Below, one piece after another: positions 31,182 to 41,330 of a stretch of DNA of 64,000 bases. Source of the stretch: Elgaria multicarinata webbii (Eukaryota > Chordata > Lepidosauria > Squamata > Anguidae); the NCBI RefSeq assembly GCF_023053635.1, contig NC_086185.1, positions 8,341,001 to 8,405,000 on the forward strand, in the 5' to 3' direction. The notes under the pieces were generated by a model that saw nothing but the letters and a program-made list of their open reading frames with translations, did not search any database and had not been told where the DNA came from. The position numbers and the translations under genes were made by a program. How positions within the stretch are numbered: position 1 is the stretch's first letter; each line of letters opens with the position of its first letter.

Positions 31182-32010
31182 CAGGGGCAGTGCCAGACTA
31201 TTTTGCGCCCTAGGCAAGGCGAGCTACTTCCACCCACCCCCCAAATTGCACAGAAGTCCGAACGCGTGTGCCGAGTGGAGAGCTGGGACTGGCTCACTTC
31301 GATTTGGGACCGAGCCGTCTGGAATTCACCAGGACTTACTTCCGTGCGAACGCAACCCGCTATACATCCTGGCGTCCCCATCCCCTCCGCATGTTTACTC
31401 AGGGGAATAAGGCTTCCGAGTAAGGAGGCATAGGCGAATCGGGCTGCAGTGTTGCCTCCCGGTGCAAGGCTTTCTCGGATGCAAGTCCCGTTGATCCACA
31501 CGCGCAGGATCGGGAAGCAGGAGAGTTTGCCTTGCGAGGAGTCCACAAGTCCCTAGCTTTCCTGGGGGAAGGGAGAGGGAGTCCCGCTTGCCCACCTACC
31601 TGGACATTGCGGCCTTTTTGAGGAGAGAGGCGAGGCGACCCGGTGCCCTTTCCTCGGGAGTAAGGCAGAGGCTGGCTTGGGCCAGGGTCGAGCTCGCCAT
31701 GTGCTTTTTCTTCTTCTGGCAGCGGCTTCCCGGCTCTGGGAGGGCGGTTTCCAGGAGACTAGAGCGGCTCTGGGAGGGCGGCTTCCGGGCAGAAGTCCAA
31801 ACGTGGAGCCGCTGCCCCACCCCAGTGTCCCTGGCTTCGCTTCAGCTAGGCGGGCGCAGGGCGCCATCTCGCCCGCCCAGGCCCAGTTGAATCTTCGGGC
31901 CAGGCCAGCTCACAGCCAATGCGTGTGAGTGCTGCGCTGTGCCCGGCGCCCCTCTTAGTTTGGCGCTCTAGGCGGCCGCCTGAGTGGCCTCTATGGTAGC
32001 ACCAGCCCTG
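31182..32010 (-). mobile_element. GC-rich hAT-type element, 829 bp, perfect 8-bp TSD
   Basis: Termini CAGGGGCAGTGCCAGACTAT and TGGTAGCACCAGCCCTG are inverted repeats. The 8-bp duplication ACTGGGGG lies at 31174-31181 and 32011-32018. The interior shares CCTAGGCAAGGCGAGCTAC and GCCCGGCGCCCCTCTTAG with the element at 37708-38711 in the opposite orientation. No transposase is visible; frames at 31553-31890 are GC-rich noise. Confidence 0.9.
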
Positions 32011-32018
32011 ACTGGGGG

Positions 32019-32457
32019 GGAAATCTCATTGGCTTCTGTGAAAGCAGAAACACTTGCGAGATAAGGGGAATATTGCAAATTTATTCTTCAACAGCCAATG
32101 TTCTGAATGTGCCCTAGAATTGTACTAGGACCCTAGAAAAGCCAGCGAGATTCAAACAGAGGCAGAATTTGGCTTTGGGTACAATCTTGCATTGAGAAGT
32201 CTCCAGGAACAGAACTGCAGTGCTGGGGCATTTATTTTCAATTCACAGATCCAGTAGGCTGATGGTCGTAGCAGTTGGCTTCCAGGAATCTTATCGTCTT
32301 TGAACAAAGAGAACTAAGCGTAGAAAATGAAGGATGCAAATACTAGATTGCTTGCCTGTAAAAACAGTCCCTCATCCAAAGTGACGATGTGGTTGCAGTG
32401 ACGGTGGGTCAGGGTGTCTCCTGAAATGAAAACTCGATGCATTCATACAGATCTCAA

Positions 32458-32460
<3 letters not shown>
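32019..32460. other. Intron sequence, nothing recognised
   Basis: No repeat family or coding signal seen. Confidence 0.4.
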
Positions 32461-32505
<45 letters not shown>

Positions 32506-32672
32506 TCAGTTTATATAAGATTTACCGTATCCAAAGTCATCTCTAATTGGTTTGCAGAATCAGAGGTTGAAATCCATCATAGTTAATGCAAAAATTCATC
32601 ATTTCCAATGTTTAAAATGTTTAAAACTGAAGCTAAAAGCCCAGCAATTAATAAGCAATTAATTAATAAGCA

Positions 32673-32716
<44 letters not shown>
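32461..32716 (+). repeat. Two (TAA)n microsatellites with AT-rich spacer
   Basis: TAA repeats at 32461-32504 and 32677-32716, separated by AT-rich sequence with ATTAATAAGCAA words. No LINE 3' stem is seen next to either. Confidence 0.9.
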
Positions 32717-32718
<2 letters not shown>

Positions 32719-32815
32719 TAAACTAACTGTACAGCACAATCATTCAGGAAAGGATTGGATAAAGAGATGGGTCTTTAAGAGGCACCTAAAACATGCTGCA
32801 ATGATATAAAATAAA

Positions 32816-32988
32816 TATATTATTATTAACCTAAGAATTTTAAGATGCTGTGATGGTTGTTTTAATATTGTATTGGTTTTATATGCTCTTTTAACTAATT
32901 TTATGTATTATATTTTATTTAGTGTTGTTCCCTGCCTCTATCCAGAGGGAGAGGCGGGTAATGAATTTTTTTATTATTATTATTATTA

Positions 32989-33050
<62 letters not shown>

Positions 33051-33052
33051 CC
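32816..33052 (+). mobile_element. L2-like LINE 3' UTR with (TTA)n tail
   Basis: TTTTAAGATGCTGTGATGGT leads to CCCTGCCTCTATCCAGAGGG and AGAGGCGGGTAATGAA, the stem-loop of the subfamily at 1100, 18195 and 49340, then a TTA tail at 32970-33049. Confidence 0.85.
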
Positions 33053-33254
33053 TGAATGTGGGGGCATTCAAGGTGCCAGTTCTGGACCAAGCAACGTGAT
33101 AGCCCCCCCCCCCCAGAGTGCATTATAGTAATCTAAACTGTACTCCGTTGAGCTCTGCACATGCTTGTTCACTGTTATGCTTTTTGTAAGTAAATGCTTT
33201 TGCACGATTTACTGAAATAATGAATGGAAAGGGCTTTGAATACTCAGAAAAAGC

Positions 33255-33500
33255 ATCAATGGACGTGATAGAGGTATACAAAATTATGCAGGGTGTGGAG
33301 AATGTGAATAGGGAGACGTTTTTCTCCCTCTCTCATAATACTTAAATCCAATGGGATCATCCCATGGAGCTGATTGGTGGGAGACAGAGAAAAGGAAGGA
33401 CTTCTTCACACAGCGCAGAGTTAAACTATGGAACGCACTACCACAAGATGTAGTGATGGACACCAGTTTGGATGGCTTTAAAAGGAAGCTTCTGTTTATA
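33255..33500 (+). mobile_element. CR1-related LINE (second subfamily), fragment
   Basis: GATAGAGGTATACAAAATTA, GGAGACGTTTTTCTCCCTCT, GGACTTCTTCACACAGCGCA and GGATGGCTTTAAAAGGAAGC follow in order. Confidence 0.85.
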
Positions 33501-33714
33501 GAGCTCTTACCATGCAAAATGGAATCTCCAGGGATGCGTGTACTGCTTTGGGTAAGTTGTGATCACTGAACTTATCCTACCTCGCAGGGTTCAAGGGTGT
33601 GTGAACAATGTAAAATGCTTTGTAGACTAGAAAGCCTTGCAAAGCCGATGTTGAAAAGCTGTTCTAGTCATAGATTTATCTCTTACCCAACTGACTGACT
33701 GAAGTGGTCTATAT

Positions 33715-33885
33715 GAGAGCCAGTGTGGTGTAGTGGTTAGAGTGTTGGACTGAGAGTTGGGAGGTCCGGGTTCTTGTCTTCACTCGGCCATGGAAACCCA
33801 CTGGGTGACTTTGGGCCAGTCACAGACTCTCAGCCCAGCCTTCCTACAGGGTTGTTGTTGCGAGGATAAAAATGCAGCAGGGGTG
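33715..33885 (+). mobile_element. Sauria-SINE-like element
   Basis: AGCCAGTGTGGTGTAGTGGT and GGTCCGGGTTCTTGTCTTCA are the tRNA-like boxes. CCCACTGGGTGACTTTGGGC and ACAGGGTTGTTGTTGCGAGG are the body and 3' region. Confidence 0.9.
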
Positions 33886-34726
33886 GGAATCATAAAGTAT
33901 ATTTAATCCACTGTTATAATTAGAACTCTTCTTTTTTCCTCCTTTAAAAGTGCATGTGTGCTCACTAGCCCCCTTGTAGGTACCAAAAAAGAAATTGACA
34001 AGGCAGCTTGTCAGTTTCATGAAAAAGAAAGGAAGCTTTGCAAGGAGGCATGTGGGGGAAGGGGCAAGGCCACTTGTACCTCCAGCTTACAGGGATATTT
34101 GTGAGCTCAAGTGGTACAGCCCTCTCAGAATGGTTGAGAATACTCCCATGTTAGAAAATTTCCCTGCTCGCAGAAAACGAACAGGTGGCATTTTTGTACG
34201 TGCGGAAAGGGTTGGTGGTGGGAGGGGATCTTTTAGACAAGCTGCCCCTGCGTGTTTCCGAGGTGGGGCTGAGCTTTCGGAGGGCTATACCAAGCACCTG
34301 CCTGCGTGCTCGAGATGACCGATCCCTGGCTTTGTACGTTAAAGCGGAGGTTCCAAAAGCAGAAGTTCGAATCAGCTGACCCCCTTCTGCTTTCTGAGCT
34401 TCTACTGTAACGCATTTAATTAGTTCTCATTTCTTACCAGCAAATGCAGAATGTCTAGTCCGAAATGCCAGCCAGAAGCTCAGTGTGAAAACGCCCTCAG
34501 AAGTGTCACCAGCCCGTGCTCTTCACATGAAGGCAGGAGAGCATGACCTGTCCTGGGATTTGGGCCAAAGTCACCCTGAGGAATCTTTCCTTGCCTCTGT
34601 TAGCGGACATTGCCACATTCGCAGCCTAGGCTTTGTCGGCTTTAAATATCGCCTTTCACAAGACGCTTGTCCCAGATACCTAGTGCAAAGGCTGGCCCAT
34701 ATTGTCATGCATCTTGACTTTCTACA
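33886..34726. other. Intron sequence, not recognised
   Basis: A 107-codon plus frame (33995-34318) and others overlap here, but without conserved motifs or splice logic. No repeat was recognised either, which makes this one of the longer unexplained unique-looking stretches. Confidence 0.4.
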
Positions 34727-34830
34727 GCAGGGGTGGGCAAACCCGGACCCGGGGGCCCAAGCTGACCCTCCTGGAGCCCTCAGTCCAGCCCTCCGGGGTT
34801 CCGCAGACTTTGCCACGCCCCCTTTCCTTG
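34727..34830 (+). repeat. Half of a CAGGGGTGGGCAAA hAT-type MITE
   Basis: CAGCAGGGGTGGGCAAACCC and GGGGGCCCAAGCTGACCCTC resemble the left end of common hAT-type MITEs. The right end is not found; a C run follows at 34891-34904. Confidence 0.4.
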
Positions 34831-35152
34831 GCCCCCAATCGCTTCTCCCGACCACCGATCATTCGGTGTTTTTCCAGCTTCCGTACACTTCCCCCCCCCC
34901 CCCCCTTGAAATGCCTCTCTGTAGGCTTTTGGCAGTAAGTGCTTTAAGCTACAAGATGCTGGTATTTTGAATATATGCAGCCTCTGATGGATTATCCCTG
35001 AGGAAATGTGGTTCTTCAACAGGGGAACAAAAAGATCAACAGAAAAGATGGTACCCCATCCTGATTTAAGCACTGGCCTGGTAGCCATGGGTGGAGAGGA
35101 ATTGCATGGAAGAGAGTATATGGAAAAGGAGTGGGCTGACAGGCCGTGGATA

Positions 35153-35441
35153 GGGTGACCCTATGAAAAGGAGGACCAGGCTCATGTATCTTTAACAGTT
35201 GCATAGAAAAGGGAATTTCAGCAGGTGTCATTCATATACATGCAGCACCCGGTGAAATTCCCTCTTAATCACAACAGTTAAAGCTGCAGAAGCCCTCTTT
35301 TGTATCTGGCCACTCTAGTATAGCTCCTGCAGCTTTACCTGTCATGCTGAAGAGGGAATTTCACTGGGTGCTGCATGCATACAAGTGACACCTGCTGAAA
35401 TTCCTTTTTCTATGCAACTGTTAAAGATACAGGAGCCCGGT
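35153..35441 (-). mobile_element. Palindromic dimeric MITE, copy C (inverted)
   Basis: Same two-arm structure as copies A and B, but the single internal terminus reads ATCTGGCCACTCTAG (about 35307-35325), so the element lies in reverse orientation. The right terminus is truncated at GGAGCCCGG. Confidence 0.72.
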
Positions 35442-35668
35442 GGGATTTAGCTGGGCCATAGGTTCATGTGGAACTGCGAGGAGCATGCACTCCGGTGACC
35501 TCAGCAACCGGTAAGGGAGAAGGTGCTTTCTCAGGGATCCTGGTCCCAAGTTGTTTAGGGCTTTGTACACCAGTGCCAGAACTTTAGACTCGTCTCGGTA
35601 ACCAATAGGCAGCCAGTGCAGTTCCCTTAGCAAAGGAGTTACATGCTGGAAATGGGCAGCTCCTGACA
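35442..35668 (-). mobile_element. L2-like LINE thumb fragment
   Basis: The minus frame reads HVTPLLRELHWLPIGYRDES, KVLALVYKALNNLGPGSL and KHLLPYRLLRS, an L2-like reverse-transcriptase C-terminal region. Confidence 0.75.
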
Positions 35669-35759
35669 ACTGGACATTCCAGCTGGACATCAGGAAAAAC
35701 TTCCTGACTATTAGAGCAGTACAACAATGGAATCTGTTACCTAGGGAAGTTGTGGGCTC

Positions 35760-35790
<31 letters not shown>

Positions 35791-36905
35791 TTATTTATAT
35801 AGCACCATCAATGTACATGGTGCTGTACAGAGTAAAACAGTAAATAGCAAGACCCTGCCGCATAGGCTTACATTCTAATAAAATCATAATAAAACAATAA
35901 GGAGGGGAAGAGAAAGCAAACAGGCACAGGGTAGGGTAAACAGGCACTGGGTAGGGTAAAACTAACAGTATAAAGTCAGAACAAAATCAAGTTTTAAAAG
36001 CTTTAGGAAAAAGAAAAGTTTTTAGCTGAGCTTTAAAAGCTGCGGTTGAACTTGTAGTTCTCAAATGTTCTGGAAGAGCGTTCCAGGCATAAGGGGCAGC
36101 AGAAGAAAATGGACGAAGCCGAGCAAGGGAAGTAGAGACCCTTGGGCAGGCGAGAAACATGGCATCAGAGGAGCGAAGAGCACCAGTGGGGCAATAGTGT
36201 GAGATGAGAGAGGAGAGATAGGAAGGAGCTAGACAGTGAAAAGCTTTGTAGGTCAACAGGAGAAGTTTATATTGGATTCTGAAGTGAATTGGAAGCCAGT
36301 GAAGAGATTTCAGAAGTGGAGTAACATGGTCAGAGCGGCGAGCCAAGAAGATGATCTTAGCAGCAGAGTGGTGAACAGAAACCAACGGACTGAAGTGAGA
36401 AGAAGGAAGGCCAGTGAGAAGAAGGTTGCAGTAGTCCAACCGAGAAATAACCAATGCATGAACAAGAGTCTTGGCAGAAGAGACAGACAAAAATGATCGA
36501 ATCCTGGCAATATTATACAGGAAAAAACGACAGGATTTAGCTACTGCCTCAATATGAGGAATAAAGGAGAGCGAGGAATCAAATATAAAGCCAAGACTAC
36601 GAGCTTCCTTGACTGGAGTAAGCGTAACATCATTGACAGTAAGAGAGAATGAGAGATGAAGAGAAGGTTTAGGAGGAAAAACAAGCAATTCAGTCTTTGC
36701 CATATTAAGTTTCAAACGACGATGAAGCAACCAAGCTGAGATATCTGAAAGGGCTCTCCCACACTAGAGGCCTTCAAGAGGCAGCTGGACAACCATCTGT
36801 CAGGGATGCTTTAGGGTGGATTCCTGCATTGAGCAGGGGGTTGGACTTGATGGCCTTGTAGGCCCCTTCCAACTCTGCGATTCTATGATTCTATGTTTCT
36901 ATGAA
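35669..36905 (+). mobile_element. CR1 3' fragment split by an L2-like LINE
   Basis: The left part (35669-35760) reads CCAGCTGGACATCAGGAAAA to GTTGTGGGCTCT. The right part resumes at 36751 with GGGCTCTCCCACACTAGAGG and ends in the CR1 tail GATTCTATGATTCTATG. Joining the halves gives uninterrupted CR1 sequence. Confidence 0.92.
35761..36750 (-). mobile_element. L2-like LINE, 990-bp insertion with TSD GGGCTCT and 247-codon open frame
   Basis: The element is 5'-truncated. Its minus frame 36730-35987 is open for 247 codons: KLNMAKTELLVFPPK, RSLGFIFDSSLSF, VISRLDYCNLLLTGLPSSHF, LKSLHWLPIHFRIQYKLLLL and WNALPEHLR, the thumb and C-terminus of an L2-clade reverse transcriptase. The 3' end has the AGCACCAT...ATGGTGCT stem-loop and an ATT tail. 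Seven-base duplications GGGCTCT lie at 35754-35760 and 36751-36757. Confidence 0.93.
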
Positions 36906-37690
36906 CAACCGAGCTGCTGCATTCTGCCTGTTTTGGAGAGCACTGGCCCAGCAGATATTTGCAGGATAGAATCAACCAGCAAAAGAAGGTTTAAGTTTCC
37001 TTGCAAGCCCCCCTCCCCCCTTTATCTCAGCACAGGCAGGGTTGGGCTCATACATTTGCTGACATAATCTCTAGCTTGGCTCTAAACCGTAAGGAACTGG
37101 GGATTCTGATCTCCATCTTGGCTGACTGAGCGCTGGTCTGAGCCAACTGGAGAGGTGGGCTGTGCCGGTGACTCTGACTCGAGGATGGTCTTGTAGTGTT
37201 TATTCTTCGGAGACGACGTTTTGTTTTCAGCGGGGGAAATATTTGTGCAGAGAACAGTGCTGTTCTTGGCATCTCGAACGCAAAAAAACATTCAGCAAAG
37301 TCATTTCCCTTGGACAATTAATTTGGGTGGTGCTGCAGGAATCTTGAAGCCCCCATTTAATCTTTGACAACATGTTTTCTCTGCTCAGGGATACCGCGAA
37401 AGACACCAGCGACCGGCTTTGTCTAATCAACAACTCAGGAAGGCAGAGACACTCATAGCAGCCACGACTCATAGAAGCAGAAATTTAGAAACGTGTTGAT
37501 ATATCGTCCTAATGAATCTAACAATGCAGTGGAACACTGAAAGCAGCACTGTTAATGGGCCAGCAAATTACAATGGATAAAGTAGTATGATCCCATTTGA
37601 ATAGTTCCTAAGGGCCTAACTACTACTAGGAACCTTGTGTTTGTGGATTTCAGATCATATGTAAAGCGGTTTGTAAAAAGCGGACTTTCA
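36906..37690. other. Intron sequence, nothing recognised
   Basis: Overlapping short minus frames at 37048-37472 have no domains. No repeat family recognised. Confidence 0.4.
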
Positions 37691-37707
37691 TTCATTGTAC
37701 GTTTACA

Positions 37708-38711
37708 CAGGGCCGGTGCTACCATAGAGGCCACTCAGGCGACCACCTAGAGCGCCAAGCTAAGAGGGGCGCTGGGCACCTGTTTTGAAAACACCTGGCC
37801 ACAATACTCCATGCTTACAAAGCTCCAAGGTGAGGTCACTTTGATCAGCCAGCATCTGGAAGAAGCCTGCCCTATTCTTTCTCTTTCTCTCTCATCTATT
37901 TATCTGCATCTTCTTTACCAAGTAATAAAGGAACACCAGGTACACAGAGAGAGAGAGAGAGAGATTTAACAATGAACATTTGGAGACATAAATTAGAAGG
38001 AGAACCTGAGGATATAACTTGGAGGATTCTGGTTCAATATTCTTCCCTCTCTCTGCCACATACCACATTTATATCCTCAGTGATGGTTTTGCCCAAAAGA
38101 CAGGGCCGGTGCTACCATAGAGGCCACTCAGGCGGCCGCCTAGAGCGCCAAGCTAAGAGGGGCGCCGGGCACAGCGCAGCACTCACGCACGTTGGCTGTG
38201 AGCCGGCCCGGCCCGAGGATTCAGCTGGGCCTGGGTGGGCGAGATGGCTCCCCGTGCCTGCCCAGCTGAAGCGAAGCCAGGGACGCTGGGGTGGGGGTGG
38301 GGCAGCTCCACGTTCGGACTTCCGGAACGCTCCCGGAAGAGAGAGAGAAAGAGAATGTATGGGTGAATGGGGTCTTTGAGGTGGTGCATGTGTTCATGCG
38401 TGTGTTTGTTTGGAGTGAGTGATGCTGAGTGTGTGTGTGTGTGCGCGCATGTGAGTTGGGGGGGGGATGATTTGGAGGTGATATTCCTATTAAATGATGC
38501 ATTTTAGACCCATAGACGTTCCTTTCCCATTTGTTTGCTATAATTGGCATGATTGCACTTTAAAATAAATTTAGCAGTTTCAAGTTTTGTGCTTCTTATT
38601 TTTTCCAGGAAACATATGTTCTTAAAAATCAAAGTTGGCATTTTTTTGGGTGGGGTGGGGTGAAAGTAGCTCACCTTGCCTAGGGCGCAAAATAGTCTGG
38701 CACCGGCCCTG
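37708..38711 (+). mobile_element. GC-rich hAT-type element, 1004 bp, perfect 8-bp TSD, duplicated left end
   Basis: Termini CAGGGCCGGTGCTACCATAG and AGTCTGGCACCGGCCCTG are inverted repeats. CGTTTACA flanks the element at 37700-37707 and 38712-38719. A second, more complete copy of the left end starts at about 38102 inside the element, after about 320 bp of unrelated, AT-rich DNA. The part from 38102 to 38711 is homologous, in inverse orientation, to 31182-32010. Confidence 0.88.
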
Positions 38712-38719
38712 CGTTTACA

Positions 38720-39500
38720 CAGTCAATCTATGTTTGGATTAAGGACAACGTAACCTCCCGCTGTTTGGGGTTGCGCTGATCTGGTGAAGAGATGGGTTCA
38801 AATCCCTGTTTGGCCGCTGACGCCAGTTCCCCATCTGCAAAATGCAGATGGAAATAACTGACCACACAAGATTGTTAGTGAGATGGGGGCGTGGGGGAGA
38901 GGAAGAGGCCTTTTAAAAACTGTGCAGCGCTTTGCTTATTAAAAGTGCTTTGAGAACCTTTGCCGTAAGGAAATTGCCTTTCATATCTTGTGCTTCTTAA
39001 AGTAAACTCTATATGTGGCAAACAATATAAATTGTGTGAACGACCCATATTTCATTGCTTAGGCCTTATATAAACTCCTCTGGATTAGCTGAGGTTATAA
39101 ACAAACCCTAGGATCACAATTAGTGTAAACTTTAGAATCGACCCAGCGCATGAAACAGCTGTTTGTGCATGCAAAACTGTTGCAAAGGCTAGCGTTACAG
39201 ATGGAGGAGTTTACAGTTGTGAAGGTCTAATGCCAGGATCGTTACAATGGCAAATGCTAACTAACAAGGAATTGACAATTCGTGGGGTCAGATCGCTCTC
39301 TCTTTCCCACCAAGCTGCTGAGAAGCCAACAGCAGGGGTTTATATTAAAAAGCAGCAACTGCAAGGTTACAGCCATGATCAGCCACATCATAAATGTGGT
39401 TTAACTTACACTCTGTGAGCCGGTGCTTCTGATATCTGCTGTACCTGAGAAAAACTGGCAAGGATTAATTTAGTGGATGTATCATAACTGCTGGGAGCAG
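38720..39500. other. Intron sequence, mostly unrecognised
   Basis: A degraded SINE-like fragment (GGTTCAAATCCCTGTTTGGC and ACCACACAAGATTGTTAGTG) is at about 38770-38950. The rest is unassigned. Confidence 0.35.
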
Positions 39501-39509
39501 TTTTGAGAG

Positions 39510-39770
39510 TCCAGGTGAGCTTCATGGTAATAATGTGCTGGTAACCTCCGGGTTAGATTACTGCAACTTGCTCTGTGTGGGGCTACCCTTGAAGACAGTC
39601 CAGAGTCTGCAGCTAGCACAGAACACAGCAGCCAGAATGTTAACAGGTGTGTCTCTAAGGGGCCATTTTACGCCAATCTATAAAGATCTGTCCTGGCTGC
39701 TTATCAGTCAAAGGACCCAAGTCGAGGTGATGGTACTAAGGTACAAATAATTGCCTCCCAAAGAGGCTCA
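39510..39770 (+). mobile_element. L2-like LINE thumb fragment
   Basis: The frame at 39535-39750 reads VTSGLDYCNLLCVGLPLKTV, QSLQLAQNTAARMLTGVSLR and LSWLLISQRTQVEVMVLRYK, an L2-like reverse-transcriptase segment. It breaks off at TAAAG-rich sequence. Confidence 0.75.
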
Positions 39771-39896
39771 CATCAATAAAGAGAGAGAGAGAGAGAGGCC
39801 TTGGCATGAGGCTTACAAACTAAAACGACGAGATACAGAAGGGAAGAGGGGTGGAGGGGAAAAGGAAGAGGAGGGAGAACTTCTTCACACAGCGCA

Positions 39897-39968
39897 TGGT
39901 TGAGCAGGGGGTTGGACTCGATGGCCTTGTAAGCCACTTCCAACTCTGCTATTCTATGATTCTATGTT
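39897..39968 (+). mobile_element. CR1 3' tail fragment
   Basis: GAGCAGGGGGTTGGACTCGA, TTCCAACTCTGCTATTCTAT and GATTCTATG tail. Only about 72 bp is present. Confidence 0.85.
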
Positions 39969-40257
39969 CCTGGGAAGCAGGCAGTGCAGCCTCCCAGTGT
40001 CTCACTGTCTCCAGCCTAATGGCATAACTTAGCATGTGCTTCCTTTTGCTCTCCTGTTCCAGGACCCTAAGTTGCTCGGGACACAGATGTCTTTCCCCAT
40101 GGAATCTTGTTTGGGCTTGGGAGGCCCTTCTGAGGATGCCAGCGTTGGCAGACGTTAAAAATTCTTACTCCTTGGAGGGCCTTCTCAGTGGTAGCACCCC
40201 GGGTCTGGTATTCTCCATGCTCCGATTGTCTCCTACATTCTATACCTTTCAGCACTA

Positions 40258-40356
40258 GTCAGTGGGATAGCTCCTATAGAGTCCTGCCTGGTTCTGCCTG
40301 AAACCCGGAGCGGATTCACTACCCCGCTGATGTCAGAGCCACCAGCCTCCACTGGT
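40258..40356 (-). repeat. hAT-type MITE (CAGTGGAGGCTGG family), right part
   Basis: TGCCTGAAACCCGGAGCGGA and TCAGAGCCACCAGCCTCCAC plus TG give the reversed end of the family at 16293-16461. Confidence 0.65.
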
Positions 40357-40554
40357 ACTAGCTGAAAGCGTTTCTTTTTCAGTAGGCCTTTTGGGGTAAT
40401 TGTTGCTTCTTGTATATTTCTGTATTGCGTTTGCTGTCGTGACCAGCCCTGTGATGCAGGGCCATGCCACCCCAAAATGTTACACCCAAACAGTGGTTGC
40501 CATTTACCTGGGTGCTCCTGGTTTTGTCATGGTAATGCAAGGATAGCCCCGGAG

Positions 40555-41330
40555 CCCATGCCATGCCTCCACTGATGTGCGGATGGATGGTGCCTTCAAA
40601 CAGACATTTTACTTATGTCATTTTTCATTGCTTTTCTCTACGCTGGGGGGTCTCCAACGTGGTAACCACGGGCACCTCGTCTCTTTTCTCACTCGTGGTG
40701 GATTTTCTAGACGGTCATGAGGGGCTTTGCCAGGTCATGCTGTCTTTTACTGATTCAGGAATTTCCTGACAATTGAGCATGTTTTAAGTGTGATTCCTTT
40801 CTGATGTTGGCATGGATGTATTTTGATAGGCCCGGTTTCTGAAGGATTTTTGTGTAGTTTTTTGATGTGATGCTGGTGACTGGTGTGACTAACAGGATAA
40901 TTGTGAACTTTCCTGTTGCCACAGTTCTTTGACTTCCATGGCCAATGGTGTATATTTCTCTCTCTTTTCCTCTTCCTTTTCTACAACATTTTTGTAATTA
41001 AGTATTGCTATGTCAATGAGGTATGTGAGTTTTTCTTTTTTGTCTATAACTGTTATGTCTGGTCAGTTGCAAGGTATTGTCTTGTCCATATGAATTATTC
41101 TGTCCCGGTATATTTTATGATGTGCATTTTCCAAGATTGTTTTGGGTGAGTATGTATAGTATGGTGTACATTGTTTGATGAGGTCGAATTTGATGGCCGT
41201 TTTTTGGTGAATTGTTTTGCAGCTGTATTGTGTCTGTCTGTTTAGTCCATTCCTATCACAATTTTACATCCTCCTGTTACATGGTCTATTGTTTTTTTGG
41301 AACCAATGACATTTCCTACATAAATCCCAC
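40555..41330 (-). mobile_element. R4/Dong-type LINE remnant with restriction-like endonuclease domain
   Basis: The minus strand encodes, in broken frames, HVTGGCKIVIG, then PDITVIDKKKK-like and LIDIAIP-like segments, then EKYTPLAMEVKELWQQES, and finally ITSK-NYTK and KTCSIVRKFL. The order D-x-T/V-V-x-D-K-K-x(n)-L-I-D-I-A with following E-K-Y-x-x-L-x-x-E-x-x-x-L-W is characteristic of the C-terminal endonuclease of R4/Dong/NeSL-type LINEs. Several stops show the copy is old. Confidence 0.65.

Noticed and set aside
31553-31890. GC-rich frames on both strands in the 31-kb region
   Set aside because: They lie inside the hAT-type element bounded by ACTGGGGG duplications and have no protein features.
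33995-34318. 107-codon frame in unique-looking intron DNA
   Set aside because: No motif or splice logic. Kept only as an unexplained stretch.
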